This document shows, in pieces, positions 1 through 7,777 of a stretch of DNA of 64,000 bases. A model generated the notes under the pieces. The model did not search any database, was not told where the DNA came from, and saw nothing but the letters and a program-made list of their open reading frames with translations. The stretch's first letter is position 1. Each line of letters begins with the position of its first letter. Source of the stretch: Arthrobacter sp. AFG20 (lineage in GTDB: Bacteria; Actinomycetota; Actinomycetes; Actinomycetales; Micrococcaceae); assembly GCF_002892795.1 (NCBI RefSeq), contig NZ_PJMC01000016.1, positions 46,638 to 110,637 on the forward strand. The letters run 5' to 3'. The position numbers and the translations under genes were made by a program.

Positions 1-279
1 ATCTGGAACATGGGTGTCGCCACCCTGGAGCAGGGAAGGATCGAGTTTCAGCCCGCCGTCTACGACACCCTGGAACCTTCCGGCCGCAGCACAGCCCTCA
101 CGGGAATTGAAGCACTATCCGTTCCGCGGCTGCTCAGCCGGCAGGACGCAAAATATGTGAGTCAACGCCTGTTCCAGGTCGTGACCTTTGCGTCGGACGT
201 CGGCCGCATTGAAATCGCGGCCAGCCCTGGCTCGTTTCAAACCATTCGGGAGACTGTCTTGACGAATCCCAGCGAATGA
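1..279 (+). CDS. C-terminal part of a hypothetical protein, cut by the window edge
   Basis: The frame is open from base 1 and ends with TGA at 277-279. An in-frame ATG at position 10 has no visible ribosome binding site because only nine bases precede it, so the true start may lie outside the window. The visible residues look like an ordinary soluble protein end, and codon use is moderately GC-rich in third positions. I do not recognise the family. It runs convergently towards the lipoprotein gene at 405-746, with 125 bases between them that show no other gene. Confidence 0.45.
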   Translation: MWNMGVATLEQGRIEFQPAVYDTLEPSGRSTALTGIEALSVPRLLSRQDAKYVSQRLFQVVTFASDVGRIEIAASPGSFQTIRETVLTNPSE

Positions 280-404
280 GGCGCTGCGAGACTTGCGTTT
301 GCCCAGCGTGAGCGCAGGGGCGGCCTCGTCTTTGCCGACGCGAAAGGCGGCCACGGGCAGGAGGAGTGCCCCGCCCGTGGCCGCCAGCGTGTAAGAGATG
401 CGGG

Positions 405-746
405 CTACTGGCCGCCGCAGAACCTGCTGTAGGTGCTGCCGGCCTGCTCGTAGCCGGTCTTCAGGCCGGTGAGCTTCGCCTCGTCCGGGGTTTCCTTCGC
501 GGACTCGTCCGTGTATTCCAGGATGGCCTGCAGCGCGGGCCGCAGCTCGTCGGAGGACACTGCCTCGATGGGACGGATCTGGTTGGCCAGGCGGGTCATG
601 CCGGTCTTGCCGACGGAGTTCGCGGGGTTCGAGACAACCGTCCGGATACGGTCGCACGTCTGTGCGGTTGTGAGCTGCGGTGCGGCGCAGGCGGAAGCGG
701 AGAGGACGAACCCGGCGGCAAGCAGGGCAGTGGTGAGTTTCTTCAT
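405..746 (-). CDS. Small secreted lipoprotein of unknown function
   Basis: The 113-residue product begins MKKLTTALLAAGFVLSASAC, a lysine-rich n-region, a hydrophobic core and a lipobox-like end whose Cys would be lipidated. The mature part is about 90 residues with two further cysteines (in TCDRI and near the C-terminus, FCGG), possibly a disulfide. ATG at 746 is preferred over an in-frame codon 24 bases upstream because GAGGGAA sits just before it. No enzymatic motif is visible. It is a lone gene, convergent with the partial gene on its left. Confidence 0.75.
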   Translation of the reverse strand: MKKLTTALLAAGFVLSASACAAPQLTTAQTCDRIRTVVSNPANSVGKTGMTRLANQIRPIEAVSSDELRPALQAILEYTDESAKETPDEAKLTGLKTGYEQAGSTYSRFCGGQ

Positions 747-821
747 GTTTCCCTCAGTAGTTGATGTCAATCGATTGTAAGCAGACGCAACCGGCTCAGG
801 ACGGACGGGTTACGGCTGTTG

Positions 822-1328
822 CTAGCATCCGCCGGACTGCTCATCGGGCAACTGTTCGTCCGACTCGATCCGGCGAAGCCCGGACAGCCGCTCTCCGATG
901 CGTGACAGGATGGCGGCCAGTTCCATGGGGACGCTGCCCTCCGGCGCACCAAAGGGATCGCCATGCCGTGACGGGGCGATGAGGAACGGAGTGATGTCCC
1001 GCTCGTGGAGGACATCCAGCAAATCCAGGAACCGCTGCCAGTCGGCCGGGCCGGCTGCGGACTCCGCCGAAGGTGAAGGGATGCCGTCCACTACCCACGC
1101 GGGGAACCTCCCCGCCAGCAGAACATAGTCCGCAGTCGCCCGGCCCCCGCCGCACAGCTCGGCGAAGCTGGCCCACAGGATGTCCGGGTCGGCGCCCTTC
1201 ACTGGCAGCGGACCGGTGGGCAGTGCCAGAACGTCCTGCTGGGAAGCTGAGGGCCTGAACAGCCCGTAGGCGCCCAGCTGCCGTTCCGTGCCGGGCGTGA
1301 TGAGCAGGCCCTGACCATAACCGGCCAC
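822..1328 (-). CDS. Stand-alone ZapE/AFG1-like C-terminal domain, no ATPase core
   Basis: The 168-residue protein resembles only the last third of ZapE/AFG1-family cell-division ATPases. After a short region (about 1-40) it has the pattern ILWASFAELC, ADYVLLAGRFPAWVVDGIP, RFLDLLDVLHERDI and a final SRIGERLS. In full ZapE proteins (about 350 residues) this follows the P-loop domain. No Walker A or B motif is present here. The GTG start at 1328-1326 overlaps the corA stop codon (TAGTG), so translation is coupled to corA. It could be a decayed paralogue or a retained partner domain. The family assignment is from memory of ZapE sequences, so it is moderate. Confidence 0.65.
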   Translation of the reverse strand: MAGYGQGLLITPGTERQLGAYGLFRPSASQQDVLALPTGPLPVKGADPDILWASFAELCGGGRATADYVLLAGRFPAWVVDGIPSPSAESAAGPADWQRFLDLLDVLHERDITPFLIAPSRHGDPFGAPEGSVPMELAAILSRIGERLSGLRRIESDEQLPDEQSGGC

Positions 1329-2323
1329 TAGAGCCAGCCCTTCCGCTTGAAGATGAGATACATCAGTGCGGCGGTGGCGGCCATCAGCAGCATCGCCATG
1401 GGATAGCCGTAGGCCCAGTGCAGCTCCGGCATATGGTCAAAGTTCATGCCGTACACGCCGGCCACAAAGGACGGGGCGAAGAAGATGGCCGCCCAGGACG
1501 AGATCTTCTTTACCTGCTCGTTCTGCTGCGCGCTGGCTTCGTTCTGCCGGTTGGCCGTGAGCGTGCCGTCCAGGGTCAGCGCGTTCTGCAGGAGGTCACG
1601 GAAGGAATCGGCGCGCGAAATCACCCGCTCCACATGGTCCTCGACGTCCCGAAGATTGTGCTGGAGCTCCGCGTCGGCAGCGAAGTCGTCGAATCCCTCG
1701 TTGAGCTGCTGCATGATGGCCGGCAGCGGATGGATGGCCCGCTGGAACTGGATGACCTCGCGTGCGAGTTCATAGATGCGGCGGGAAACCGCGGAGTCGC
1801 CGGAGAAGAGCTGGTCCTCGATTTCGTCGATGTCGTTCTCCAGCCCGGCCACCACGGGAGCGTAGTCGTCCACCACCTGGTCCAGCAGCCCGTACAGTAC
1901 TGCCGGCGGTCCGTGGCGGAGGAGATCCGGCCTGGACTCGAGGCGGCGGCGTACCTGTCCGACACCGGACATTTCTGCATGCCGAACGGTCACCACGAAG
2001 TTCCTGCCAACGAAAATATGGAGCTCGCCGAATTCCACGGTTTCGGTGTCGTCGCGGTACCGGGCCGGCCTCAGAACGGTGAAGAGGTTGTCACCGTAGC
2101 GCTCCAGCTTCGGCCGTTGGTGGGCCGAGATGGCGTCCTCCACGGCCAGGTCGTGCAGTCCAAACTCCTCCGCGACGGCGGCCATCTCGGCTTTCGAAGG
2201 ACGGTACAGGCCTATCCAGGCCATGCCGCCGTGGCTGTCAAGCGTTTCAAACGTCTGTTCCAGGTTTCCGGGCTCCGCTGTGCGGACGCCGTCGACGTAA
2301 ACGGCGTTGTCAATGATGGTCAC
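1328..2323 (-). CDS. corA: CorA-type magnesium/cobalt transport protein
   Basis: The 331-residue protein is a CorA family divalent cation channel of the cytoplasmic membrane. The long N-terminal cytoplasmic part carries the helical funnel. The signature YGMNF lies at about 291-295, followed by the second membrane helix (about 308-324) and a basic tail FKRKGWL. The first helix precedes GMN (SWAAIFFAPSFVAGVYG). Length fits the family. It starts with GTG at 2323, 25 bases after the DUF1761 gene, and its TAG stop overlaps the next start, so lrp, the DUF1761 gene, corA and the ZapE-C gene look like one operon. No magnesium riboswitch leader is visible because the upstream gap is so short. Confidence 0.95.
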   Translation of the reverse strand: MTIIDNAVYVDGVRTAEPGNLEQTFETLDSHGGMAWIGLYRPSKAEMAAVAEEFGLHDLAVEDAISAHQRPKLERYGDNLFTVLRPARYRDDTETVEFGELHIFVGRNFVVTVRHAEMSGVGQVRRRLESRPDLLRHGPPAVLYGLLDQVVDDYAPVVAGLENDIDEIEDQLFSGDSAVSRRIYELAREVIQFQRAIHPLPAIMQQLNEGFDDFAADAELQHNLRDVEDHVERVISRADSFRDLLQNALTLDGTLTANRQNEASAQQNEQVKKISSWAAIFFAPSFVAGVYGMNFDHMPELHWAYGYPMAMLLMAATAALMYLIFKRKGWL

Positions 2324-2348
2324 AGTCTGCAGGTCTCCGTCTGTTGGG

Positions 2349-2774
2349 TCAGGACATCGCGCCGATGATCACTCCCGCTGCGGTCACAGCGAGGACATCA
2401 TGGCCGGAGTCGATGAGCGTCACGGCAACAGGACGTCCGGCGAAACCGTTGTGGATTACGTGGCCTCCCACCCGGAACACCACGGCCAGCACAAAAGCGA
2501 ACCATCCGCCGGCCAGTGCGGTGTTGAGTCCAAGCTTGCTGATCAGCACTGCGAGGAGGATGGCTGTCAGGGCTGCGGCCGCCATCATGGGCACCCAGAC
2601 CGCGGCGCCGCCCTCCGAGTTCCTGAGGTCCGCTTCCGTCTTGCGCACGGCCGCCATCCAACGCTTGCCGAGCACGGCTGGCAGATACCAGACGAAGCCG
2701 ATGGCCATGCTCGCAATGAAGGCAAGAAGCACCGCAAGCCAGTTGACCTGAAAGAAGTAAGAGAGCCAGTCCAT
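2349..2774 (-). CDS. DUF1761 family membrane protein
   Basis: The 141-residue protein has four predicted membrane helices: around 10-30, 57-80, 85-108 and 120-140. The conserved features WYLPAVLGKRWM after helix 1 and a glycine-rich helix 3 match DUF1761. Function is unknown in the family. It begins nine bases after the Lrp regulator stop and ends 25 bases before corA, so it is probably co-transcribed with both. Placement suggests a membrane or ion-related role, but that is inference only. Confidence 0.85.
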   Translation of the reverse strand: MDWLSYFFQVNWLAVLLAFIASMAIGFVWYLPAVLGKRWMAAVRKTEADLRNSEGGAAVWVPMMAAAALTAILLAVLISKLGLNTALAGGWFAFVLAVVFRVGGHVIHNGFAGRPVAVTLIDSGHDVLAVTAAGVIIGAMS

Positions 2775-2783
2775 CCTCGAATC

Positions 2784-3290
2784 CTATTCCGACTCTGCCC
2801 CGGCAGACTGCACGAGGCGGCTGATCAGCGGCTCGGTCCGGTAAGGGATGTGCGTGTGGAGGGCCAGTACTGTTTCGGTGCGGATCACGCCCTTGATACG
2901 CAGGATCGAACGCAGCGCGGCCTGGAGATTTTGTGTGTCCGTGGCCACCACGCGGCACCAGACGTCACCCCTGCCAGAGATCTCGTGTACTTCAAGGACC
3001 TGGGCAATCAGCCGCAAAGCAGCGATCACGCCGTCGAGCTCCCGGTGGGTCACCTCAATGGTCACAAAGGCGACGACGTCGTATCCCACCGCCTCGAGGT
3101 CGATCTCGCGTCCGCCGTCGTGCAGGATCCCGGAGCGCAGCATCCGGCGTACGCGGGACTGGGCAGTGTTCCGCGCGATGCCCAGTTTCTCGCTCAGCTC
3201 GCCGATCTGGACCCGGGGGTCGCGGATCAGCTCGAGCAGGATCTTCAGATCCGTGGGGTCCAACGTGTTCAAATCGTCACTCCGGTTCAT
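2784..3290 (-). CDS. Lrp/AsnC family transcriptional regulator
   Basis: The protein is about 168 residues. The N-terminal winged helix-turn-helix (TDLKILLELIRDPRVQIGEL followed by RNTAQSRVRRM) is typical of Lrp/AsnC. The C-terminal RAM/AsnC ligand domain (VTIEVTHRELDGVIAAL, then GRGDVWCRVVATD) follows. ATG at 3290 is preferred to a TTG at 3302. It heads the operon with the DUF1761 gene and corA, and is divergent from an MFS exporter, so it probably controls both directions. A short inverted repeat lies just upstream at 3305-3323. The effector is not predictable. Confidence 0.92.
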   Translation of the reverse strand: MNRSDDLNTLDPTDLKILLELIRDPRVQIGELSEKLGIARNTAQSRVRRMLRSGILHDGGREIDLEAVGYDVVAFVTIEVTHRELDGVIAALRLIAQVLEVHEISGRGDVWCRVVATDTQNLQAALRSILRIKGVIRTETVLALHTHIPYRTEPLISRLVQSAGAESE

Positions 3291-3304
3291 GAATCCGGCC
3301 AAAG

Positions 3305-3323
3305 ATTGATGGTTTTGCTCAAT
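3305..3323. promoter_or_regulatory. Candidate Lrp operator in divergent lrp/MFS spacer
   Basis: ATTGA (3305-3309) and TCAAT (3319-3323) form an inverted repeat with a nine-base spacer, 15 bases upstream of the lrp start. Short AT-rich dyads of this kind are usual for Lrp/AsnC autoregulation. The arms are only five bases, so chance is possible. Confidence 0.3.
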
Positions 3324-3445
3324 AATCCCACAAAATCACGCACTGGGTACGCAGTCCTGCCGCATTCTTTAGGTACACGATTCCATCCGTGCGAGCAGCC
3401 CCCACAAGGGGCCGGTTCCACGGACACACAGGCAAGGGCACGGGC

Positions 3446-4681
3446 ATGACTGTCTTTAGCGAACTTCGGATGCGTCCGGCCCCAGCTACCCGCTGGGGCT
3501 GGGATGCGTCCACCACCTCACGGCTGGCCATGGCCGGCGTCGTCATTTTCACGCTCCTGGTGGGAGCAAACCTGGCGACCCCGCTGTACCCGCTGCTGCA
3601 GGTGCGGCTCGGCATCAGTTCCCTTGGCATCACCGTCGCGTTCGCCGCTTATGTCCTGGCGCTCGTGGCAACGCTCATGCTCGCGGGGCACTGGTCCGAC
3701 CACATCGGACGCCGTGCGGCCCTCCTCCTTGCCGTGCTGACGGGGCTCGCGGGCGGCCTGCTCTTTGCGAACGCGGACAGTCTGGCCGGGCTGTGCGGCG
3801 GCCGTGCGCTGCAGGGCGTTGCCGTCGCACTGGCCACGGGGGCGAGCTCGGCAGCACTGCGCGAGCTGCTGCCGGAGCGCCCGGAGTGGGCCTCCCGCTT
3901 CACGCTGCTGGCCTCGGCGGGGGGAGTGGCGGCGGGCCCCGCGATCGGCGGGATCCTCTCCCTCCTGCCCGGCGCCACCACCACGCCGTACTTCATCCAT
4001 TCGCTCGTCCTGGCCGCCCTGCTGATTCCGCTGTACCTGCTGCGCGCCCGTCCCGCCATCAAACCTGCTGCCGGCTCCCGCCCGCTGAAGGCCCTGGCGC
4101 CGCGACGGCCGACGGTGTCCCGGGAAGCCCGTGGTGCATTCTGGCTGGCGGCGGCCGTCGGCTTCCTCAGCTTTGCCGTTTTCGGTTTTTGCCTGTCCCT
4201 CGCGCCAAGTTACTTCGCGACGATTCTCGGCACCGATTCGCGGCCACTGATCGGCCTGCTGGCCGGGCTCACCCTGGGCGCCTCCGCCCTGAGCCAGCTG
4301 ATCGCCGTCCGCAGCAGGTTCGCAGTACCGGCGGGTCTGGCGGTGCTGGCCGGCTCGGTTGCACTCCTCGCTGCCGCGGCTGCCGCAGGCAACCCGTGGC
4401 TGCTGGTTGCGGCGAGCCTGGCCGCAGGCGCCGGGCAGGGAGTCGCCTTCCGGACCGTCTTCAACGACGTGGCGGGCAAGGTGGAGGCGTCCCGGCACGC
4501 ACAGATCGTCAGCACCGTTTATGTGATCACCTACCTCGGAAGTGCCGTGCCGGTGGTGGGGCTGGGGCTCGCGACCGCGGCCTACGGCCTCGACGCGGCC
4601 GTCGCTGGATTCGTGACTGCGTGCGCCTGTGCGGCGGGGCTGCTGGCCGCGATCACGTGGCGCCGCAGTCTCGGCCGGTAA
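3446..4681 (+). CDS. MFS drug/metabolite exporter, 12-helix type
   Basis: The 411-residue major facilitator protein of the inner membrane has the loop 2-3 signature GHWSDHIGRRAALL after the second helix and about twelve hydrophobic segments. Pro/Gly-rich helix 5 (LLASAGGVAAGPAIGGIL) resembles the antiporter motif C of DHA1 exporters. ATG at 3446 gives a normal N-terminus, but a GTG at 3389 is also in frame and the start is not certain. It is divergent from the Lrp regulator, which likely controls it. The substrate is unknown. Confidence 0.88.
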   Translation: MTVFSELRMRPAPATRWGWDASTTSRLAMAGVVIFTLLVGANLATPLYPLLQVRLGISSLGITVAFAAYVLALVATLMLAGHWSDHIGRRAALLLAVLTGLAGGLLFANADSLAGLCGGRALQGVAVALATGASSAALRELLPERPEWASRFTLLASAGGVAAGPAIGGILSLLPGATTTPYFIHSLVLAALLIPLYLLRARPAIKPAAGSRPLKALAPRRPTVSREARGAFWLAAAVGFLSFAVFGFCLSLAPSYFATILGTDSRPLIGLLAGLTLGASALSQLIAVRSRFAVPAGLAVLAGSVALLAAAAAAGNPWLLVAASLAAGAGQGVAFRTVFNDVAGKVEASRHAQIVSTVYVITYLGSAVPVVGLGLATAAYGLDAAVAGFVTACACAAGLLAAITWRRSLGR

Positions 4682-4752
4682 CAGCGCTTCCCTCGGCGCC
4701 GCGGCCTCCGCCGGCAGCAGCGAAGGGAGGGACCGCCGTCGCTCAGGGAGAC

Positions 4753-4813
4753 TGCAAAGAAAGAGTTGCAAAGAACCGATTGCAAAGAAATGATTGCAAA
4801 GAAATCTTTGCAA
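4753..4813. promoter_or_regulatory. 14-bp-period iteron operator ending in a perfect palindrome
   Basis: TGCAAAGAA recurs at 4753, 4767, 4781 and 4795, each exactly 14 bases apart, with a fifth partial copy (TGCAAG) at 4809. The last part, TTGCAAAGAAATCTTTGCAA (4794-4813), is a perfect 9+2+9 palindrome. It covers the -35 hexamer and spacer of the promoter of the winged-helix gene that starts at 4829. This is very likely the autoregulatory operator of that repressor. Confidence 0.75.
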
Positions 4814-4822
4814 GCGTAGCCT
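4794..4822 (+). promoter_or_regulatory. Leaderless promoter of the winged-helix repressor gene
   Basis: The -35 is TTGCAA (4794-4799), then a spacer of exactly 17 bases, then -10 TAGCCT (4817-4822), and six bases later the ATG at 4829. Transcription would begin at or next to the start codon. The operator palindrome overlaps the -35 and spacer. Confidence 0.65.
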
Positions 4823-4828
4823 TGCGGT

Positions 4829-5560
4829 ATGGCCACTAAGCCGAACACCGAAACCCCCGGCGTGCAGGATCTGCCGTACCCCGTCCGCAAGATGGACCCG
4901 GCCTCTCTCAAGGCCCTGGCACATCCGTTGCGCGTCCAGATCCTGGAGATGCTGTCCCGGTACGGCGCACAAACGGCGTGCAGCCTCGGCGAGCTGCTGG
5001 GGGAGTCCAGCGGCTCCACGAGTTATCACCTGCGCCAGCTAGCGAAGCACGACTTCGTCCGGGAAGTCGAGGGAAAAGGCACGGCACGTGAGCGGTGGTG
5101 GGAGCGGCCGCGCGGCGCCATTGAGGTCTCGTCACCGGAGCTTGCAAGTTCCCCCGCCACCCAGGAAGCATCACGGCTGGTCAACCGGGAGTTCGAACAC
5201 CGCCGCCAGGCCGTGCTGGCCGATTTCATGGCCCACGGGGCGGCCACCCTGGACCGCGCGTGGCTGGAAGCGGCCATCGTCAGCACCGCCAACGTGCGAA
5301 TGAACGAAGAACAGCTGGCTGCCTATACACGGGCGATGGACGCCTACTCCTACCGCCTGCTGGAGGAGATCCGGGGTGAGGACGAGCAGGAAGGCGCCCG
5401 GCCGGTCCAGATCCACTTCAACGCCTTCCCCATCCTCGGCGTCCCCGCGTCCGCCGGCACCCGCGGCCAGGGTAGGACCCAGACCGCGGAGCACAACACC
5501 GCCCAGGCGGAATCCATCAGCACCAAACAGTCAATGAGCCTCGAAAGGAAAGAGCCATGA
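4829..5560 (+). CDS. ArsR-like winged-helix transcriptional regulator
   Basis: The 243-residue protein has an ArsR/HTH_20-type DNA-binding domain at about 22-95 (LKALAHPLRVQILEML, then SGSTSYHLRQLAKHDFV). A helical middle section (about 110-190) is probably for dimerisation or ligand binding, and the last 40 residues look disordered. No metal-binding cysteine pair like classic ArsR sensors is seen. Its promoter is packed with a 14-bp iteron array and palindrome, pointing to autorepression. The TGA stop overlaps the ATG of the next small gene (ATGA), so both are translated together. Confidence 0.88.
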   Translation: MATKPNTETPGVQDLPYPVRKMDPASLKALAHPLRVQILEMLSRYGAQTACSLGELLGESSGSTSYHLRQLAKHDFVREVEGKGTARERWWERPRGAIEVSSPELASSPATQEASRLVNREFEHRRQAVLADFMAHGAATLDRAWLEAAIVSTANVRMNEEQLAAYTRAMDAYSYRLLEEIRGEDEQEGARPVQIHFNAFPILGVPASAGTRGQGRTQTAEHNTAQAESISTKQSMSLERKEP

Positions 5561-5793
5561 GCGCTCTATCGGTCAACCAGTCCGTCCCCGGCTACCGCCG
5601 TGCCTCCGTGCTGGAGGTCGTGGCGGTCCGTATCGGCGCCGGCCTGGTGGAATGGGCGGAGCGGCGCCGGCTTGTTCCGGAGGAAACCGTCCGGTTGCAG
5701 CGGGACGCCGCGCGGCGCCGGGATGAACTGAGCCTTCTCCGCGGCGACCTTCTCGGCGCAGCCCACTCGGGCCTGCTGCTTTCGCGCCGCTAG
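5557..5793 (+). CDS. Small basic helical protein coupled to the regulator
   Basis: The 78-residue protein starts at the ATG that overlaps the regulator stop codon. The sequence is rich in Arg, Leu and Glu and predicted almost all helical (ALSVNQSVPGYRRASVLEVV, then VEWAERRRLVPEETVRLQRD). It has no signal peptide or membrane segment. I do not recognise a family. The coupling suggests a partner or modulator of the regulator; this is inference. Confidence 0.65.
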   Translation: MSALSVNQSVPGYRRASVLEVVAVRIGAGLVEWAERRRLVPEETVRLQRDAARRRDELSLLRGDLLGAAHSGLLLSRR

Positions 5794-5841
5794 GTCGCCT
5801 CGGACGGGTTGTCCCGGTGCCGGCTCGGTCCTCGTGCCCGC

Positions 5842-6351
5842 TCAGTCCTGGTCCGGCAGTGGCCCGTGGTTGCCTGGCATGTGCTCGAACACCAGCGTGG
5901 TTTCGGTGTGGCCCACTACGGGATCGGTGGCAAGGTTGTCCAGAACCCAGTCCCGCAGGTCCTCGGTGGTGGCGACGGCAATGTGCAGCAGATAGTCGAC
6001 CGAGCCCGACGTGTGGAAGGTCGACAGCACGGCGGGCAGCTTGGGGACGCGGGAGGTGAACCGGTCGATCTGCTCCCGGTCGTGGGCGCGGAGCCGGACG
6101 GCGATGAGGGCCTGCACTGACCGGCCAATCGCGGAAAGGCTCAGTTTCGCCTCAAACCCCTGGATGATGCCCCGGTCTGAGAGCGCGCGGGTGCGCATGA
6201 GGGCGGTGGAGGGGGCGATGCCCACCAGTTCAGCAAGTTGCTTGTTGGATATCCGGGCGTCGTCCACGAGGGCCGCCAGAAGCCGCTCGTCGATGGCGTC
6301 GAGGGGTTCGTGCCCCGCCGCCGGGCGAATATTCTTCGCGTTGCTGCTCAC
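5842..6351 (-). CDS. Lrp/AsnC family transcriptional regulator
   Basis: The 169-residue protein has an N-terminal helix-turn-helix (DERLLAALVDDARISNKQLA, then APSTALMRTRALSDRGII) and an AsnC ligand domain (ALIAVRLRAHDREQIDRFTS, then GSVDYLLHIAV). The GTG start at 6351 is preceded by AGGAGG. It is divergent from nothing: the next gene on the same strand is the MFS exporter, 117 bases upstream. It may still control that exporter. A dyad at 6391-6409 lies in its promoter region. Confidence 0.92.
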   Translation of the reverse strand: MSSNAKNIRPAAGHEPLDAIDERLLAALVDDARISNKQLAELVGIAPSTALMRTRALSDRGIIQGFEAKLSLSAIGRSVQALIAVRLRAHDREQIDRFTSRVPKLPAVLSTFHTSGSVDYLLHIAVATTEDLRDWVLDNLATDPVVGHTETTLVFEHMPGNHGPLPDQD

Positions 6352-6390
6352 GGATCCTCCTGATGTGTTCTCCGTTCATCTTAGCGGCGC

Positions 6391-6409
6391 GAATGTTGGC
6401 GAGACATTC
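6391..6409. promoter_or_regulatory. Inverted repeat upstream of the Lrp gene
   Basis: GAATGT (6391-6396) and ACATTC (6404-6409) are perfect six-base arms with a seven-base spacer, about 40 bases before the GTG start of the Lrp-family gene. This is a plausible autoregulatory site. Confidence 0.35.
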
Positions 6410-6468
6410 CCCTGCGCGCCGCACTTCCGAACATGTGCAGGTTTCCTGGTCCGTTGGGCGGCGATAAT

Positions 6469-7740
6469 TCAGGAACGCTGCAGGCTCGCCTTGTCCTGAT
6501 GCCGCTGCCGCCGCTGGCGCCCGGGGGCGGGGTGCACGACGGCGGTGATCACCGCCGTCGTGCACCCCAGGATGATGACGGCAGCGGCCAGCGCCTGCCA
6601 GCCGAGGGCCTGGAACACCAGTCCTCCTGCCCAGCCCAGGATGCTGGAGCCGAGGTAGTACGCGAGGTTGTACAGCGATGCCGCCTGTGCCCGGCCTGTC
6701 TGGGCAATGGCGCCGGTCCAGCCCGCGCCGATGCTGTGGGCGGCGAAGAAGCCGCCCGTGAAGATGACGAGCCCGGCCAGTATTAGCGCCAGCACCTGCG
6801 TGAGTGTGAGGGCCAGGCCCGCCGCCATGACCGCAATGCCGGCCAGCAGTACCGTGCGGCGGCCGAAGCGCTGTGTCAGGGTACCGGCCCAGCGCGAGGT
6901 CGCAGTGCCCGACAGATAGGCCAGGAAGATGAGGCTGATGAGCGTGGCGGGAAGGCTGAACGGCTCGCCGGAGAGCCGGAACCCGAGATAGTTGTAGACG
7001 GCCACGAAGCCGCCCATCAGCAGGAAGGCCTGGACGTAGAGTGCCAGCAGCCTCGGGTTGGCCAGATGGCCGGACAGGGTCCTGGCCGCACCGCGGAGGC
7101 CGATGCCCCGGGCCGGGCTGAAGCCGCGGGCCTTGGGGATGAGGACCAGGAAGAGCACGGCGGCCACGGTGGCCAGGACGGAGACCGCGAGCGCGGCGGC
7201 GCGCCATCCCCATAATTCCCCGGCCGGTCCGGCGACGAGCCTTCCGGCCAGGCCGCCCAGGGTGGTGCCGGCGACGTAGCTGCCCGCGGCCACGGCGGCG
7301 TGTGCCCGGTCGATTTCCTCGTTGAGGTAGGCGATGGCGATGGCAGGAATGCCGCCCAGAGCCATGCCCTCCAGCATCCGAAGGCCCAGCAGGACGGGGA
7401 AGGACGTGGCCAGCGGCACCATCAGGCCCAGCGCCGTGGCCAGGCAGATTCCCCAGGTCATGGCCTTCACCCGCCCGATCCGGTCTGCGAGGAACGACCA
7501 GGGAATGACGGTGACGGCGAGGCCGACGGTGGCCAGCGAAATGGTCAGTGCGGCTTCCGCCGCGGTCACCCTGAGCTCGGCGGCCATCACGGGGAGCACG
7601 GCCTGGGTGGAATAGAGCTGTGCGAAGGTGGCCACGCCGGCGAACGCGAGGCCGGCCAGGATCCTGCCGTAGGCCTGGGAACCTTTCGGGTGCCCGTTCC
7701 ACTCCAGGTTTCCGCGGGCGTGCTTGTGGGGCGTTGGCAT
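6469..7740 (-). CDS. MFS transporter, YnfM-like
   Basis: The 423-residue major facilitator protein has about twelve helices. The loop 2-3 motif appears as FLADRIGRVKAM, and LGLRMLEGMALGGIPAIAIA in helix 4 is characteristic of the YnfM/YbcL-type group of DHA1 exporters. The N-terminal 20 residues are hydrophilic. It begins with ATG at 7740, six bases after a -10 box TACGCT. It is divergent from a LysR regulator, a classic arrangement for a regulated exporter. The substrate is unknown. Confidence 0.9.
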   Translation of the reverse strand: MPTPHKHARGNLEWNGHPKGSQAYGRILAGLAFAGVATFAQLYSTQAVLPVMAAELRVTAAEAALTISLATVGLAVTVIPWSFLADRIGRVKAMTWGICLATALGLMVPLATSFPVLLGLRMLEGMALGGIPAIAIAYLNEEIDRAHAAVAAGSYVAGTTLGGLAGRLVAGPAGELWGWRAAALAVSVLATVAAVLFLVLIPKARGFSPARGIGLRGAARTLSGHLANPRLLALYVQAFLLMGGFVAVYNYLGFRLSGEPFSLPATLISLIFLAYLSGTATSRWAGTLTQRFGRRTVLLAGIAVMAAGLALTLTQVLALILAGLVIFTGGFFAAHSIGAGWTGAIAQTGRAQAASLYNLAYYLGSSILGWAGGLVFQALGWQALAAAVIILGCTTAVITAVVHPAPGRQRRQRHQDKASLQRS

Positions 7741-7746
7741 GCCTTC

Positions 7747-7752
7747 AGCGTA
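7747..7752 (-). promoter_or_regulatory. -10 box TACGCT of leaderless MFS gene
   Basis: On the minus strand TACGCT is followed by six bases (GAAGGC) and the ATG at 7740. GAAGG could also act as a weak ribosome site, but its spacing is too short. Confidence 0.45.
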
Positions 7753-7777
7753 GATCTATGCTGACCTAGTATCCAAT

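Noticed and set aside
2324..2348. Magnesium riboswitch before corA
   Set aside because: The gap to the upstream gene is only 25 bases, too short for an M-box.
4753..4813. Could the repeats be a CRISPR or a replication origin
   Set aside because: Repeats are 9-10 bases with 4-5-base gaps, far too short for CRISPR. They lie directly at a regulator promoter with no replication gene, so an operator is simpler.
3518..5029. A 500-codon open frame antisense to the MFS and winged-helix genes
   Set aside because: Low-complexity Arg/Gly/Gln composition and it crosses two recognisable genes; a GC shadow.
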